DNA from: Alcanivorax sp. DSM 26293
GTDB lineage: Bacteria > Pseudomonadota > Gammaproteobacteria > Pseudomonadales > Alcanivoracaceae
Length of the DNA: 64,000 nt
Direction: 5' to 3'
Assembly: GCF_900107995.1 (NCBI RefSeq)
Contig: NZ_FNUM01000011.1
Location: 1-64,000 of the forward strand
The notes under the pieces were generated by a model, which was given only the letters and a program-made list of their open reading frames with translations, had not been told where the DNA came from and searched no databases. The position numbers and the translations under genes are program-made. Positions 43,466-55,824 of the stretch are shown one piece after another (position 1 is the first letter of the stretch; every line of letters starts with the position of its first letter).

Positions 43466-44635
43466 TTAGGTTCTACCTGCCTGCTTTTCACGAAAATGTT
43501 CTCTGTGATGATTTAGATACTGCTGGTGACTATCATCCAACTTGACCACCATATCCTTATGAATACCTAGCTTTCCTGGATCTTCCAGGTGACTGGAGAT
43601 CAGGATGCGACCACCCCTGTCAAAGCTGATTAACTGCCGATCAAATACCTTATCCAAGTTCGGAACCAGCAACAGGCCATTGTAGGGATCCAGGCGCTCC
43701 TTGTTATCTGCCTCTCGCCAGGGCTTTATGTGAGAAGCGATGAGCAGGCGTACATCCGGATATTGGGTGATAGCGCAGCCGCGCCAGTAGCCCACCAGTC
43801 CCTCCCTGAACTTGCCGTGACCGAGACGAGTGGTCCGCAGCGTGCTGCGCTCGGTTTCTGACAAGGTCTTATCGTTATCCAGATCGGCCAGGTCGTTGGT
43901 CAGTTCATAATCCGTGGCGTCTTTCAAAAACTGGCCGTACAGACGCAGGGCAGCACTGTACATACCGTGGCCGGTATCATCTTTGACCTGGAAAGCAGGT
44001 TGGCTTTCGATGTGTTTACTGAGCTGCTGGTATTGTTCCACCGAGCCTACATCAAAGAAGGATTCGATCAGTGCCCCTTCGCTCTGCAGCAACTTCGGCA
44101 GGGTGTTATTCAGTGCCCCGGCGTAGCTTTTGATGGTGCGCTCGCTTTTGCCAATGGAGTCGGCCCAGTGGGAAAAGTGTTTGCGCCGATCCTGGAGATT
44201 GGCAAACAAGGCTGCTTCAATTTGCGGCTGCATGGCAGGATCCCGGAACAGGTTGAATAACGGTGTATCCAGCCACGCATAGTCGATCAACTGCGGTGTT
44301 GACCGGGGGCCCGGGGCTTTATGGTCTCTTACCCGCCGTTCGTACTCTTCTTCCTTTCCGGCGACAGGCTTGTGGTGCCAAAAGCCGGATGAGCGCAAAT
44401 AAAAGTACGGAAACTCTGGGTTGTCCCGGTCATTGTCTTGCTTCAACCGCTCAAAGCGTTTTGTGAATGCCTGCCTGAGGGACTCATTGAAGAGAATCCG
44501 GTTCTCTTTCAGGGTGCCGGCACGGATCAGATCCAGCACCGCCAACAACAGGCACACCTTGTGAGGGCGCGGCCGGTCCTTGGTGCGATCCATACGCAGA
44601 CTGCTGAGCTGGTCCAGGTACTGGGCGGGGGTCAT
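43466..44635 (-). CDS. HNH endonuclease, restriction-like
   Basis: A 389-residue protein with a C-terminal HNH nuclease domain (about 285-345): CAITQYPDVRLLIASHIKPW, then DPYNGLLLVPNLDKVFD. The N-terminal two thirds hold no motif I recognise; RPHKVCLLLAVLDLI near the start occurs in several HNH restriction-type proteins. The ATG overlaps the HIT gene's stop (ATGA). Base use is closer to the core genome than that of the next two genes. It likely cuts foreign DNA; the specificity is unknown. A 94-base gap separates it from the MazG-like gene. Confidence 0.85.
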   Translation of the reverse strand: MTPAQYLDQLSSLRMDRTKDRPRPHKVCLLLAVLDLIRAGTLKENRILFNESLRQAFTKRFERLKQDNDRDNPEFPYFYLRSSGFWHHKPVAGKEEEYERRVRDHKAPGPRSTPQLIDYAWLDTPLFNLFRDPAMQPQIEAALFANLQDRRKHFSHWADSIGKSERTIKSYAGALNNTLPKLLQSEGALIESFFDVGSVEQYQQLSKHIESQPAFQVKDDTGHGMYSAALRLYGQFLKDATDYELTNDLADLDNDKTLSETERSTLRTTRLGHGKFREGLVGYWRGCAITQYPDVRLLIASHIKPWREADNKERLDPYNGLLLVPNLDKVFDRQLISFDRGGRILISSHLEDPGKLGIHKDMVVKLDDSHQQYLNHHREHFREKQAGRT

Positions 44636-45024
44636 TGTTCACTCCAGTAATCTGCCTGATCCGGCTTCACCCAACGCACACCTCCTCTGGGATCGTCGCT
44701 GTCCCCCTGATAGCGGGGAATGATATGGCAGTGCATGTGCGGGACGGTTTGGCCGGCTACTTCGCCGCAATTCATACCGATGTTGTAGGCATCCGGAGAA
44801 TAGCGCTGGTCCAGCCAGGTTTTTGCCTGGTTGATCAGCTGCATGACGGCGGCCTGCTCCTGCTCGGTAAGGCAGAACCAGTCGTTGGCGTGGCGTTTGG
44901 GGATGACCAGCAGGTGGCCGGGGGAGACGGGGAATTTGTCCTCTCGGACATAGGCCAATTCGTTATGCATTGCTGTGCCATTTCCCAGTGCGTCTGGCAC
45001 GGCACAAAATGGGCAATCCGGCAT
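44632..45024 (-). CDS. HIT-family nucleotide hydrolase
   Basis: A 130-residue histidine triad protein with the catalytic HMHCHIIPR motif and the family N-terminus MPDCPFCAVPD. HIT proteins hydrolyse or transfer nucleotides from AMP-linked substrates. The start is the ATG at 45024 with a GGGAG site; a longer frame to 45096 lacks support. It overlaps the HNH endonuclease gene by four bases, so it leads an operon that may run through the MazG-like and helicase genes. HIT proteins are often housekeeping, so its link to the defence-like genes may be accidental. Confidence 0.92.
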   Translation of the reverse strand: MPDCPFCAVPDALGNGTAMHNELAYVREDKFPVSPGHLLVIPKRHANDWFCLTEQEQAAVMQLINQAKTWLDQRYSPDAYNIGMNCGEVAGQTVPHMHCHIIPRYQGDSDDPRGGVRWVKPDQADYWSEQ

Positions 45025-45611
45025 TAAGCTCCCCTGTTCTTTGCCCAGGTACTCCCTACCTGAAAGCTGTTCATTCTTATGTGAGAACCATATCACAAGA
45101 CATAAACGCTACCAGATTATCTTACCCGCTTTTTCGTATTTGGCTGACTTAGATTGTCGCGATTTGCGCATGACAGGGGTGATTAAGGGAGAATGAGATC
45201 GCGCCGCGAGCGACGCTCCTACGACGAGGCTGGAAGCCGGCATGAGAGACACTTCACCCATAAGGCGGCGACCTCAGCAGCAATCAATGTCGAAAGAATG
45301 GCAAAATTTCGACATGGTCAGCCGGTATGTCGATTGAATCAACATCCGCTAAGCGCTTAGCTGTCGCAAATTCTGCGACAACCGGATCGAAGAGTTACGC
45401 ATTTTTTAACGAAAACCGAGGCCTTTGCGGCCGATTTTGAGATTTTGCGGGGGAAATAATGAGGCTTTCTTAACGTGGGCGTTTCGCACCTCGAGAGGTG
45501 TTATTCGCTGCGCTCACCCTGTGGGCCGCACGGAACGACGCGCGTTACTCCGCTACGCTCCGTTCCTACAGCAGGATTAGCCTTTGGCGGAGCCGCCACA
45601 TTTCCAGGCAC
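45025..45611. other. Gene-free stretch rich in small inverted repeats
   Basis: No protein or RNA gene is supported. A lone TGTAGGAGCG-family arm lies at 45199-45223. Small inverted repeats follow: ATGTCGAAA/TTTCGACAT (about 45287-45317), GCTAAGCGCTTAGC (45348-45361) and TGTCGCA-AATTC-TGCGACA (45362-45380). The left part must hold the HIT gene promoter. The right part is the former downstream flank of tRNA-Pro. The inverted repeats could be protein-binding sites. Confidence 0.5.
45199..45223. repeat. Single arm of the TGTAGGAGCG repeat family
   Basis: TCGCGCCGCGAGCGACGCTC (and CTACG) matches the right arm of the repeat at 25970-25995 with one change. No partner arm is seen nearby. Confidence 0.75.
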
Positions 45612-45645
45612 AAAAAAGCCCGGCTGTTTCCAGCCGGGCTTTTTT
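45612..45645. terminator. Bidirectional terminator, originally of tRNA-Pro
   Basis: AGCCCGGCTG-TTTC-CAGCCGGGCT is flanked by six A and six T bases. It lies 11 bases downstream (- strand) of the tRNA-Pro 3' end, where it ended the tRNA transcript before the island was inserted. Confidence 0.92.
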
Positions 45646-45655
45646 GTATCTCGAT

Positions 45656-45700
45656 TGGTCGGGACGGGAGGATTCGAACCTCCTACCCCTTGCACCCCAT
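45656..45700 (-). other. Island attachment site: 3' part of tRNA-Pro (anticodon GGG)
   Basis: On the - strand this reads ATGGGGTGCAAGGGGTAGG, then the T-arm GGAGG-TTCGAAT-CCTCC, the acceptor 3' strand CGTCCCG, A and CCA. It is the 3' part of tRNA-Pro(GGG), from the anticodon loop to CCA. Past 45700 the expected stem bases GCAAG are replaced by AAAGG, so tRNA identity stops at the anticodon loop. That is the classic crossover of tRNA-targeting integrases. The integrase gene starts 175 bases away and reads outward. The full tRNA-Pro should be rebuilt at the island's other end, beyond the window. Confidence 0.88.
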
Positions 45701-45782
45701 AAAGGTTACAGCTTGTCCGTCGCCGTCCAACAGAATCTACAAACCATTAAATATCAGTAAGTTAGTTAAAAATACATCTTTG

Positions 45783-45861
45783 CATTGTCCAACAACGTCC
45801 ACTAGAATCCACCGAAAGCGATTGAGAAACGGTGACGGAACGGTGACGGAACGGTGACGAG
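45783..45861. promoter_or_regulatory. Candidate arm sites of the island integrase
   Basis: The 11-base unit CGGTGACGGAA is repeated in tandem at 45830-45840 and 45841-45851 with a partial third at 45852-45861, just before the integrase start. Upstream, two copies of a GATTCT...TGGAC...GGACA motif occur on the - strand (about 45700-45740 and 45782-45814). Such repeats are typical integrase-binding arms, possibly also repressing its promoter. Confidence 0.5.
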
Positions 45862-45875
45862 ATTTCGGAGCATAC

Positions 45876-47216
45876 ATGGGCATCATCACAGATAGACACC
45901 TCACTCCAAAAGAGCCCAAAGATGCCTGGCTAACCGAAGACGGCCCACGTGGGCATGGTCGATTCATGGTCAGACTTCAGCCAAACGGGAAGCATCTCTT
46001 CTACTTCCGTTACAGTGACCAGACAGGTAAACGCCAGTTTCACCCGCTTGGAGTTTACTCACGCACTGGCACCACCGGGCTCACTCTCAAGCAAGCCCGC
46101 ACCCAAGCCAGCGAGTTATCGCGGCTCTACGTCTCAGGCATCAAGAACATTGGAGAGCACCTTAACTCAGAACGGGCCGCTCGAGAGGCCGCTAGGCAAG
46201 CAGAGCTATCACGCCTTGAGCAAGAAGCGGCACAAAAAGAGGCCGAGGCCGCTGCACTGGCTTCTCGGCAAACCGTTTCCCAGCTCTTTGAGCGATGGAT
46301 GGAAATTGACGTGTCACACCGGAAAGACAAGGGTACAGAAGTCCGGCGCATGTTCGAGAAGGACGTTCTCCCCCTCATTGGCCAAGTCTTTGTCGCAGAC
46401 ATCCGTAAAGGGCACATCACTCAGGTGACAGATGCCATGGCGGCACGGGGTGTCACCCGCATGGTGAAAGTCGTATTCAGCCTGATGCGACAGATGTTCC
46501 GCTTTGCCGTGGACCGAGACATCATTGAATTCGACCCCAGCAGCAGTATTCGGAAAGCCAAAATCGGAGGTAAGGAGACTGAACGTGACCGAGTGCTATC
46601 CGAGGACGAGATTCGACAACTGACAAACGCCCTACCCTCTGCCAACCTGCTGAAAACCTCTGAATTGGCTGTCTGGATAGCACTTTCCACCTGTTGCCGC
46701 ATTGGTGAACTTCTGGCGGCACGCTGGGAGTATATTGACCTAGAGCAAAGAACTTGGCTTATTCCTGCCGAAAACAGCAAGAACGGCAAGCCTCATCAAG
46801 TACACCTGTCAGCCTTTTCTGTCAGTTTCTTCCAACAGCTGCAGGAAATGACAGGCCTGTCCCCATGGTGCTACCCGAACAGAGCGGAAACCGGCCCTCT
46901 CTGCTCAAAAACCATAACCAAGCAGCTTTCTGACCGACAGCGCCCGTCAAATAGTGGCACCATGAGCAATCGCACTAACAACGCGCAAGCTCTTTGTTTA
47001 CCCGGTGGCAAGTGGACACCTCACGACCTTCGCAGAACCGGCGCAACCATGATGACCGCTCTAGGCGTACTTCCTGAAGTCGCAGAACGCTGCCTGAACC
47101 ACACCGAAGAAAATAGGGTTAAAAGGACCTATCAACGCCATAGCTATACCAAGGAATGCAGCGAGGCTTGGGAGAAATTGGGCTCCCGGCTCCAGGATCT
47201 GACAGAACCAAGATGA
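45876..47216 (+). CDS. P4-type tyrosine integrase of the tRNA-Pro island
   Basis: A 446-residue site-specific recombinase. It has a DUF4102-type N-terminal arm-binding domain (1-95), a charged coiled linker (95-130), a core-binding domain and a catalytic domain with Arg275 (CCRIGE), His383 and Arg386 (HDLRR), His409 (LNH) and Tyr419 (TYQRH). The start has a GGAG site. It lies immediately inside the tRNA-Pro attachment site and is read into the island, so it is the enzyme that put the island here. It differs clearly from the integrase at 449-1807, although the architecture is the same. The gene is intact, so excision may still be possible. Confidence 0.95.
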   Translation: MGIITDRHLTPKEPKDAWLTEDGPRGHGRFMVRLQPNGKHLFYFRYSDQTGKRQFHPLGVYSRTGTTGLTLKQARTQASELSRLYVSGIKNIGEHLNSERAAREAARQAELSRLEQEAAQKEAEAAALASRQTVSQLFERWMEIDVSHRKDKGTEVRRMFEKDVLPLIGQVFVADIRKGHITQVTDAMAARGVTRMVKVVFSLMRQMFRFAVDRDIIEFDPSSSIRKAKIGGKETERDRVLSEDEIRQLTNALPSANLLKTSELAVWIALSTCCRIGELLAARWEYIDLEQRTWLIPAENSKNGKPHQVHLSAFSVSFFQQLQEMTGLSPWCYPNRAETGPLCSKTITKQLSDRQRPSNSGTMSNRTNNAQALCLPGGKWTPHDLRRTGATMMTALGVLPEVAERCLNHTEENRVKRTYQRHSYTKECSEAWEKLGSRLQDLTEPR

Positions 47217-47421
47217 TAGCTGATGCGTTAAATGAGAGTTTTCGCTCCAAGTGACATCTAGAGCTCAACTAAGCATTCAGGCTACCTACTCTTTCTATGA
47301 AGAATATACTCACATATTTGACCCACGCCTAAATAACACGCCTATTATTGAATTCTGACAGCCAGCAATCGACATTAGTCTAAACAGGATTGGGCTATTT
47401 TCCGCAAAATAGTCGCTTTCC

Positions 47422-47772
47422 TCACCATAGATCAATTCCCCAGCGTTTTACCAAGAAAGCAAGCAGAGCAAAACAAAACACGGTCAAAAAAGCTGACACT
47501 AATAAAGCCAGCCAAAATCCCCAGCGCTCAAGCATTGCTGGGAATAAGGCGAACATGGGCAGCGTTGGGAGCACATACCAAAAGGTATACCAAGCATGAT
47601 TGGCCAGTTTGGCAGTGGGTTGGCCCTCAAAATAAAGCCACACCAAGACCATTAGTGTAACGACAGGCAGTGACGCCAATAGCGCCCCCACCCTATCACT
47701 CTGCTTAGCCAGCTCGGAAACCAAGACTATAATTGCTGCTGATACTAGGTATTTAATGACTAGCATTGACAT
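47422..47772 (-). CDS. DUF3147-family membrane protein
   Basis: A 116-residue protein with four hydrophobic segments (about 5-20, 30-50, 62-82 and 88-110), matching the DUF3147 family. No function is established. It begins after a GAGGAAAAA site. It lies at the tail of a - strand group with a small exported protein and HupE, a set often carried on metal-resistance elements. Nothing in it marks a metal site. Confidence 0.75.
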   Translation of the reverse strand: MSMLVIKYLVSAAIIVLVSELAKQSDRVGALLASLPVVTLMVLVWLYFEGQPTAKLANHAWYTFWYVLPTLPMFALFPAMLERWGFWLALLVSAFLTVFCFALLAFLVKRWGIDLW

Positions 47773-47802
47773 AATTTTTCCTCTTGATTCCCTAGCTTAA
47801 TA

Positions 47803-48150
47803 TCAATCAATTCCTTTGAACTCACCAGTGAAGTTTACGTCGTACACATTACCCGTGTTGGTCATAAGTATATAAAGCGTTCGCTCCTCATCTTCATGAT
47901 CCATAGCCACAATGTAATATCCGGGGCCAAATTTACTGATACCCACGCTCTCGTCGGGGATCTCTCTCCAGCTTTCGTCCAGTTTGCCAAATCCCATACC
48001 CCGATCTTCCTCGGTGAGCTCGACAGCCACATACCTGGCTACTTCCTCCGCCTGATCGGCGGTTACCGTGGCATGCCCTCCGCCGTGAGAAAACACCGGC
48101 GAGACAAAACTCAAGGCCATCATCGTCATCAAGGTTTTCATCCATCTCAT
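47803..48150 (-). CDS. Small exported protein (DUF6488-like)
   Basis: A protein of about 115 residues with a signal peptide (MRWMKTLMTMMALSFVSPVF), a His-rich mature start (SHGGGHATV), and the acidic conserved stretch EEDRGMGFGKLDESWREIP. It resembles the DUF6488 family; that name is from memory of the pattern. It lies between HupE and DUF3147 genes on the same strand, 32 bases after HupE. The His-rich start suggests metal binding in the periplasm, which is inference. The start at 48150 has a GAGGAAAA site. Confidence 0.6.
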   Translation of the reverse strand: MRWMKTLMTMMALSFVSPVFSHGGGHATVTADQAEEVARYVAVELTEEDRGMGFGKLDESWREIPDESVGISKFGPGYYIVAMDHEDEERTLYILMTNTGNVYDVNFTGEFKGID

Positions 48151-48182
48151 AACATTTTCCTCATAAAAACAGATCAAATTTA

Positions 48183-49076
48183 TTAATGTACATGGGCTTC
48201 GCCGTCACCATGGGCGTGAGGATTAGAGGCACTGTTTGGCAACTCCTCCGGCTCACGACCCTCTGTTTCAACCTCACCGTTAACACTATCCTCTGCATCC
48301 AAATCAAAGCGCTTCTCGTACCCGGACAGCGGAGAATTAGCAACCCCCATGTCTTCATGAGTATGCTGGTGATCATCCTTGTTCAGCGGAAATTCATCAG
48401 GATTGCTTGAGTGTAGATATCCATGCAGCTGCATCAACAGCAACAGCAACCCCAACACCATCAGCAGCCCATTGGTCGCTTGACTGAAGCGTTTGAACGA
48501 TGCCATGCGGCGCCAACCAGACAATAAAAACAACATGATGGCCAGCGCAGCAATCTGCCCCAACTCTACGCCAACATTGAAAGCCAGGATGCGAAAAACC
48601 AAACCATCTTCTGCCAGAGGTAATTGCTGCAATCGCGTCGACAGTCCAAACCCGTGAATAAGACCGAAAGCGAAAACCATCCACATTAAGTTTGGTGACT
48701 TCATCTTCAGATAAGTCTTGAAACCGCCAAGGTTATCAAACGCCTTATAGCAGACAGTCAGAGCGATAACCGCATCCACTAAGTAGTAATTCGCCTGAAT
48801 ACTATAGAGGGTGGCAAACACCAGAGTAATCGAGTGGCCAATGGAAAACGCGGTTATAAAACGAACAATGTCACTGAAGCGGGTCAGAAAGAACACCACG
48901 CCGAACAGAAACAGTAAATGGTCATAGCCTGTGACCATGTGCATCGCTCCAAGCTCAATGTACTCCATGAAACCGGCATTGAGCGCCCTCGCCTTATCCT
49001 CTGCTGACATGCCATGCCCCATGGCGATGCTGCTTGCCAAAATGGATAGAAGACCAATCCAGTATTTCAATTTCAC
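48183..49076 (-). CDS. HupE/UreJ-type metal permease
   Basis: A 297-residue membrane protein with a signal-like N-terminus and about seven hydrophobic segments. The motif LGAMHMVTGYDHLLFLFGVV is the HupE/UreJ_2 signature, whose His and Asp residues are thought to bind nickel or cobalt. The C-terminal 70 residues are acidic and His-rich (HQHTHED, NPHAHGDGEAHVH). The start is a GTG at 49076 with a GGAG site lying in the tail of the truncated RND gene just upstream, so the two were once one operon. It probably moves a divalent metal; direction and metal are not known. Confidence 0.85.
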   Translation of the reverse strand: MKLKYWIGLLSILASSIAMGHGMSAEDKARALNAGFMEYIELGAMHMVTGYDHLLFLFGVVFFLTRFSDIVRFITAFSIGHSITLVFATLYSIQANYYLVDAVIALTVCYKAFDNLGGFKTYLKMKSPNLMWMVFAFGLIHGFGLSTRLQQLPLAEDGLVFRILAFNVGVELGQIAALAIMLFLLSGWRRMASFKRFSQATNGLLMVLGLLLLLMQLHGYLHSSNPDEFPLNKDDHQHTHEDMGVANSPLSGYEKRFDLDAEDSVNGEVETEGREPEELPNSASNPHAHGDGEAHVH

Positions 49077-49079
49077 AAC

Positions 49080-49850
<771 letters not shown>

Positions 49851-50210
49851 GTGGTTAGACGCAGATTCATAATGGCAATGATGCTCCTGATGGCTTTGCA
49901 GTCGGTGGTGTCTGTTGCTGATATGGGTCAGTTTTATAGTCCGGGAGTGGTTCACAACGATGCTGAACTTTTAACTGACCCCTCGGATATTGAGCCAGCC
50001 GACACGACCGGCAATCAGTCTCCCGCCGCGCCGGACGATTCCGGCCATTCATTCGTGCAATGTGATCTGTGCCATGGGCACTGCCATATGCTATCGATGG
50101 GTTACCTGCCGGACGCTTTGGGCAATATGCCGGACAAAAGCCTGACGGGCTACCAGGCCAGTTTTTCCTCTGTCGATCAATCCTCTCCTTTCCGCCCTCC
50201 TATCGTTTGA
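49851..50210 (+). CDS. Small exported CzcI-like protein
   Basis: A protein of about 119 residues with a hydrophobic signal (MAMMLLMALQSVVSVA) and a Cys/His cluster CDLCHGHCHM in the middle, ending SPFRPPIV. Short proteins with these traits (CzcI/CopL/DUF2946-like) precede CzcC genes and may bind metal in the periplasm. The start is uncertain: GTG at 49851, TTG at 49836 and ATG at 49872 are all open and none has a strong ribosome site. It is followed by czcC after 67 bases. Confidence 0.6.
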   Translation: MVRRRFIMAMMLLMALQSVVSVADMGQFYSPGVVHNDAELLTDPSDIEPADTTGNQSPAAPDDSGHSFVQCDLCHGHCHMLSMGYLPDALGNMPDKSLTGYQASFSSVDQSSPFRPPIV

Positions 50211-50277
50211 TCCTGCGAGCAGCACCTTCCCCAGCTTGGGGAACTACTGTCATTTAGACTTTCGTAGGAGTAGTTTC

Positions 50278-51570
50278 ATGCTTTTTGGAATGCCCATAAA
50301 AAATGGGCGGCGGGTAATACCGAGTCAATTTTTTAACACCTTGCTGTGTCTTCTCGTGCTAACCCTGACGGGCACTGTTGCGTACGCCGAGCAGGCACCT
50401 CTCACACTTGCCAATGCCCTCTCGCGGACCGTGGCGCAGAACCCCACCCTGCAGGTTTTCGATTTTCGCCTTCAGGGCCTTGAAGGCCGTCGTTTCACGG
50501 CGGATCAAAATCCTGCCCTGGAAGCCGGCCTGGAGGTGGAAAACGTCCTCGGCAGCGGCAACCGGCAGGGGAGCGACGCGGCAGAGTACACCCTGTCCTT
50601 GTCATCGGTTCTCGAACTTGGCGGCAAGCGTGAGGCCCGCGTCAGCGTCGTCGACTCGCGATACGCTCTGGTCGAGGCCGAGCGCCAGGCCGAAACCCTG
50701 GATGTGCTGGGACAGGTGGCCCAGCGTTTTGTCGCCACCTTGGCCCTGCAGGAAAAACTTGAACTGGCCGCTGACGCTGTGGCGCTGACCGAGGCCACCC
50801 ACGAGATCGTCACCCGTCGCGCCGACCGGGGCGCGGCGCCCCAGGCCGAAGTCATGCGCGCCAGGGCCGCGCTCACCCGGAGTCGTATCGAGCAGTCCCG
50901 CGTGTTAAGCGAATACGAGAGCCGGAAAATAGCTCTGGCTTCGCTCTGGGGTGATACCCGTCCGGACTTTCAGAGTCTGGAGGGCGACCTGTTCCAGTTC
51001 GGGTCCTCCGACAGTTTCGAGATCCTGTACCAGCGGGTCAGTGAGAGCCCGGCCATTCAAATCTATGCCAGCGAGCGGCGCGTCCGTGAGGCGGAAGTCC
51101 AATTGGCACGGAGCCAGTCCGAGAGCGATATCCGCTGGCAGGTGGGTGTCCGGCAGTTCGAGGAGACGGATGACTCGGCGCTGGTCGGCGGGTTTTCCGT
51201 ACCGCTGTTTTCCGGACGGCGCAATCGCGGCGAAGTGCAAGCCGCTCTGGCGGCGCGGGATGAAGTCCGGTACCGCCGGGAGGACACCCTGCTTCGCCTC
51301 CACTCGCGCCTGTTCGAGGCTTACCGACAGCGGCAGCAAAACATCGAGGCGGTTGAGCAGATTCGCGGCCAAGTGCTTCCCGATCTGAGTGATGCCCTCA
51401 GCCAGACCCGCGAGGCCTACGAGAAAGGTCGCTACAGCTATGTGGAGTGGACCGCCGCGCAGCGGGAATTGCTCTCCGCCCGGCAGGCGCTGGTCGACGC
51501 CGCCACCACGGCGCTGCTCAACCAGTCGCTGATCGAACAACTGACGGCGCAGCCTCTGGCTGGCCGCTGA
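50278..51570 (+). CDS. czcC: CzcC-type outer-membrane efflux channel (TolC family)
   Basis: Outer-membrane channel of a CBA-type metal efflux pump, 430 residues, with a signal peptide (to about AYAEQ) and two repeated outer-membrane efflux (OEP) halves rich in coiled coil (about 30-230 and 235-425). The ATG at 50278 follows an AGGAG site; an earlier frame start lacks one. It is the first gene of a tight + strand operon czcC-czcB-czcA (15- and 12-base gaps). The complex exports divalent metals such as cobalt, zinc or cadmium. Confidence 0.9.
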   Translation: MLFGMPIKNGRRVIPSQFFNTLLCLLVLTLTGTVAYAEQAPLTLANALSRTVAQNPTLQVFDFRLQGLEGRRFTADQNPALEAGLEVENVLGSGNRQGSDAAEYTLSLSSVLELGGKREARVSVVDSRYALVEAERQAETLDVLGQVAQRFVATLALQEKLELAADAVALTEATHEIVTRRADRGAAPQAEVMRARAALTRSRIEQSRVLSEYESRKIALASLWGDTRPDFQSLEGDLFQFGSSDSFEILYQRVSESPAIQIYASERRVREAEVQLARSQSESDIRWQVGVRQFEETDDSALVGGFSVPLFSGRRNRGEVQAALAARDEVRYRREDTLLRLHSRLFEAYRQRQQNIEAVEQIRGQVLPDLSDALSQTREAYEKGRYSYVEWTAAQRELLSARQALVDAATTALLNQSLIEQLTAQPLAGR

Positions 51571-51585
51571 ACAAGGATTACTACC

Positions 51586-52539
51586 ATGAAAGTCGTTAAC
51601 TATTTACTCATACTTGCCAGCGTTTATGTGCTGACGGCCGGACCGACTCATGCCGCGGAAGATGATCACAGTGATGATTCGCATGCGCACGGTGACGTCA
51701 ACGAAGAGCGCGGCGAGCACGAGGAGTCGGAGAGCACTCACGCGGAAATCTCCGCCGAGATGGCGGAGCAAGCCGGTATCCGAAGCAAGGCCGCAGGTGC
51801 CGGCATCCTGGAGCGCACCATCAGCAGTTATGGCCGCCTTGTTCCCAATCCCGACGGGATTGCCCTGATCAGGGCACGCTTCCCGGGTCAGGTTACGAAA
51901 ATCAATGCCAGTCTCGGTGACGCGGTCAAGGCTGGCGAGCCACTGGCCAGCATCGAATCCAACGACAGCCTCCAACCCTACACCTTGCGTGCGCCTTTCG
52001 CCGGTACCGTTATCCAGCGCAATATCAACGTCGGCGAGCTGGCCGGGGAGCAGGCGCTGTTCACCATCGCCAAGCTCGACCCGCTATGGGTGGAATTGAA
52101 AATCTTCCCGGGGCAGCGCCGCGAAATCGCACCAGGACAGCTGGTGCGAATTGACACCGGAGATGCCCAGCACGAGTCCAGGATCAGTCATATCGTGCCG
52201 CAGAACAGCGGCTCGCCCTACGTCATTGCCCGGGCAGAAATTGCCAACGCAGAGGAGCTGCTTTCACCGGGCCGGCTGGTTTCGGCGAGCATCGTGGTAG
52301 AGCGTATCGAAGTGCCGCTGGTGATAGAAAATCGGGCCCTGCAGTTGCTCGACGAATCCCAGGTCGTGTTTGTGCAAGAAGGCAATAGCTTTGAGCCCCG
52401 GCCTGTCGAGTTGGGCCGCACGGATGGCCAGTTCACCGAAATACTTTCTGGCCTGAAGCCCGGCGAACGCTACGTGGTGGAGAACAGCTATCTCATCAAG
52501 GCGGATATCGAAAAATCCAGCGTGTCAGACGACGATTAA
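51586..52539 (+). CDS. czcB: CzcB-type periplasmic adaptor (RND membrane fusion protein)
   Basis: Periplasmic adaptor of 317 residues linking CzcA to CzcC. It has a signal peptide (to about THAAE), a metal-binding-like start rich in His, Asp and Glu (DDHSDDSHAHGDVNEERGEH), a barrel-sandwich hybrid domain (IRARFPGQVTKI ... LRAPFAGTVIQRNINVGE) and a beta-barrel part. It is shorter than some CzcB proteins, which have an extra N-terminal domain. It sits between czcC and czcA. Confidence 0.92.
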   Translation: MKVVNYLLILASVYVLTAGPTHAAEDDHSDDSHAHGDVNEERGEHEESESTHAEISAEMAEQAGIRSKAAGAGILERTISSYGRLVPNPDGIALIRARFPGQVTKINASLGDAVKAGEPLASIESNDSLQPYTLRAPFAGTVIQRNINVGELAGEQALFTIAKLDPLWVELKIFPGQRREIAPGQLVRIDTGDAQHESRISHIVPQNSGSPYVIARAEIANAEELLSPGRLVSASIVVERIEVPLVIENRALQLLDESQVVFVQEGNSFEPRPVELGRTDGQFTEILSGLKPGERYVVENSYLIKADIEKSSVSDDD

Positions 52540-55665
<3,126 letters not shown>

Positions 55666-55824
55666 TTGCATCCGGGTAGCCCGCTCTTGGCCGCCATTTG
55701 GCCGGGAGCGGGTCGTTTTCGAGAAACAAGTTCGGCATTGATTGCCGGCCAGGAAATGCAGCCTTACCGACTGGCAAGCACGGTCAAACCGAGCGCATTT
55801 TTAAGGCTTTTTTCCGCTAAGGTT

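Noticed and set aside
45362-45380. Binding site of a named regulator in TGTCGCA-AATTC-TGCGACA
   Set aside because: The palindrome is clear but no target gene follows and I cannot link it to a known protein.
45475-45702. Open frame across the terminator and tRNA-Pro fragment (GTGGFEPPTPCTP)
   Set aside because: This kind of peptide is a known artefact of translating tRNA genes; it has no ribosome site.
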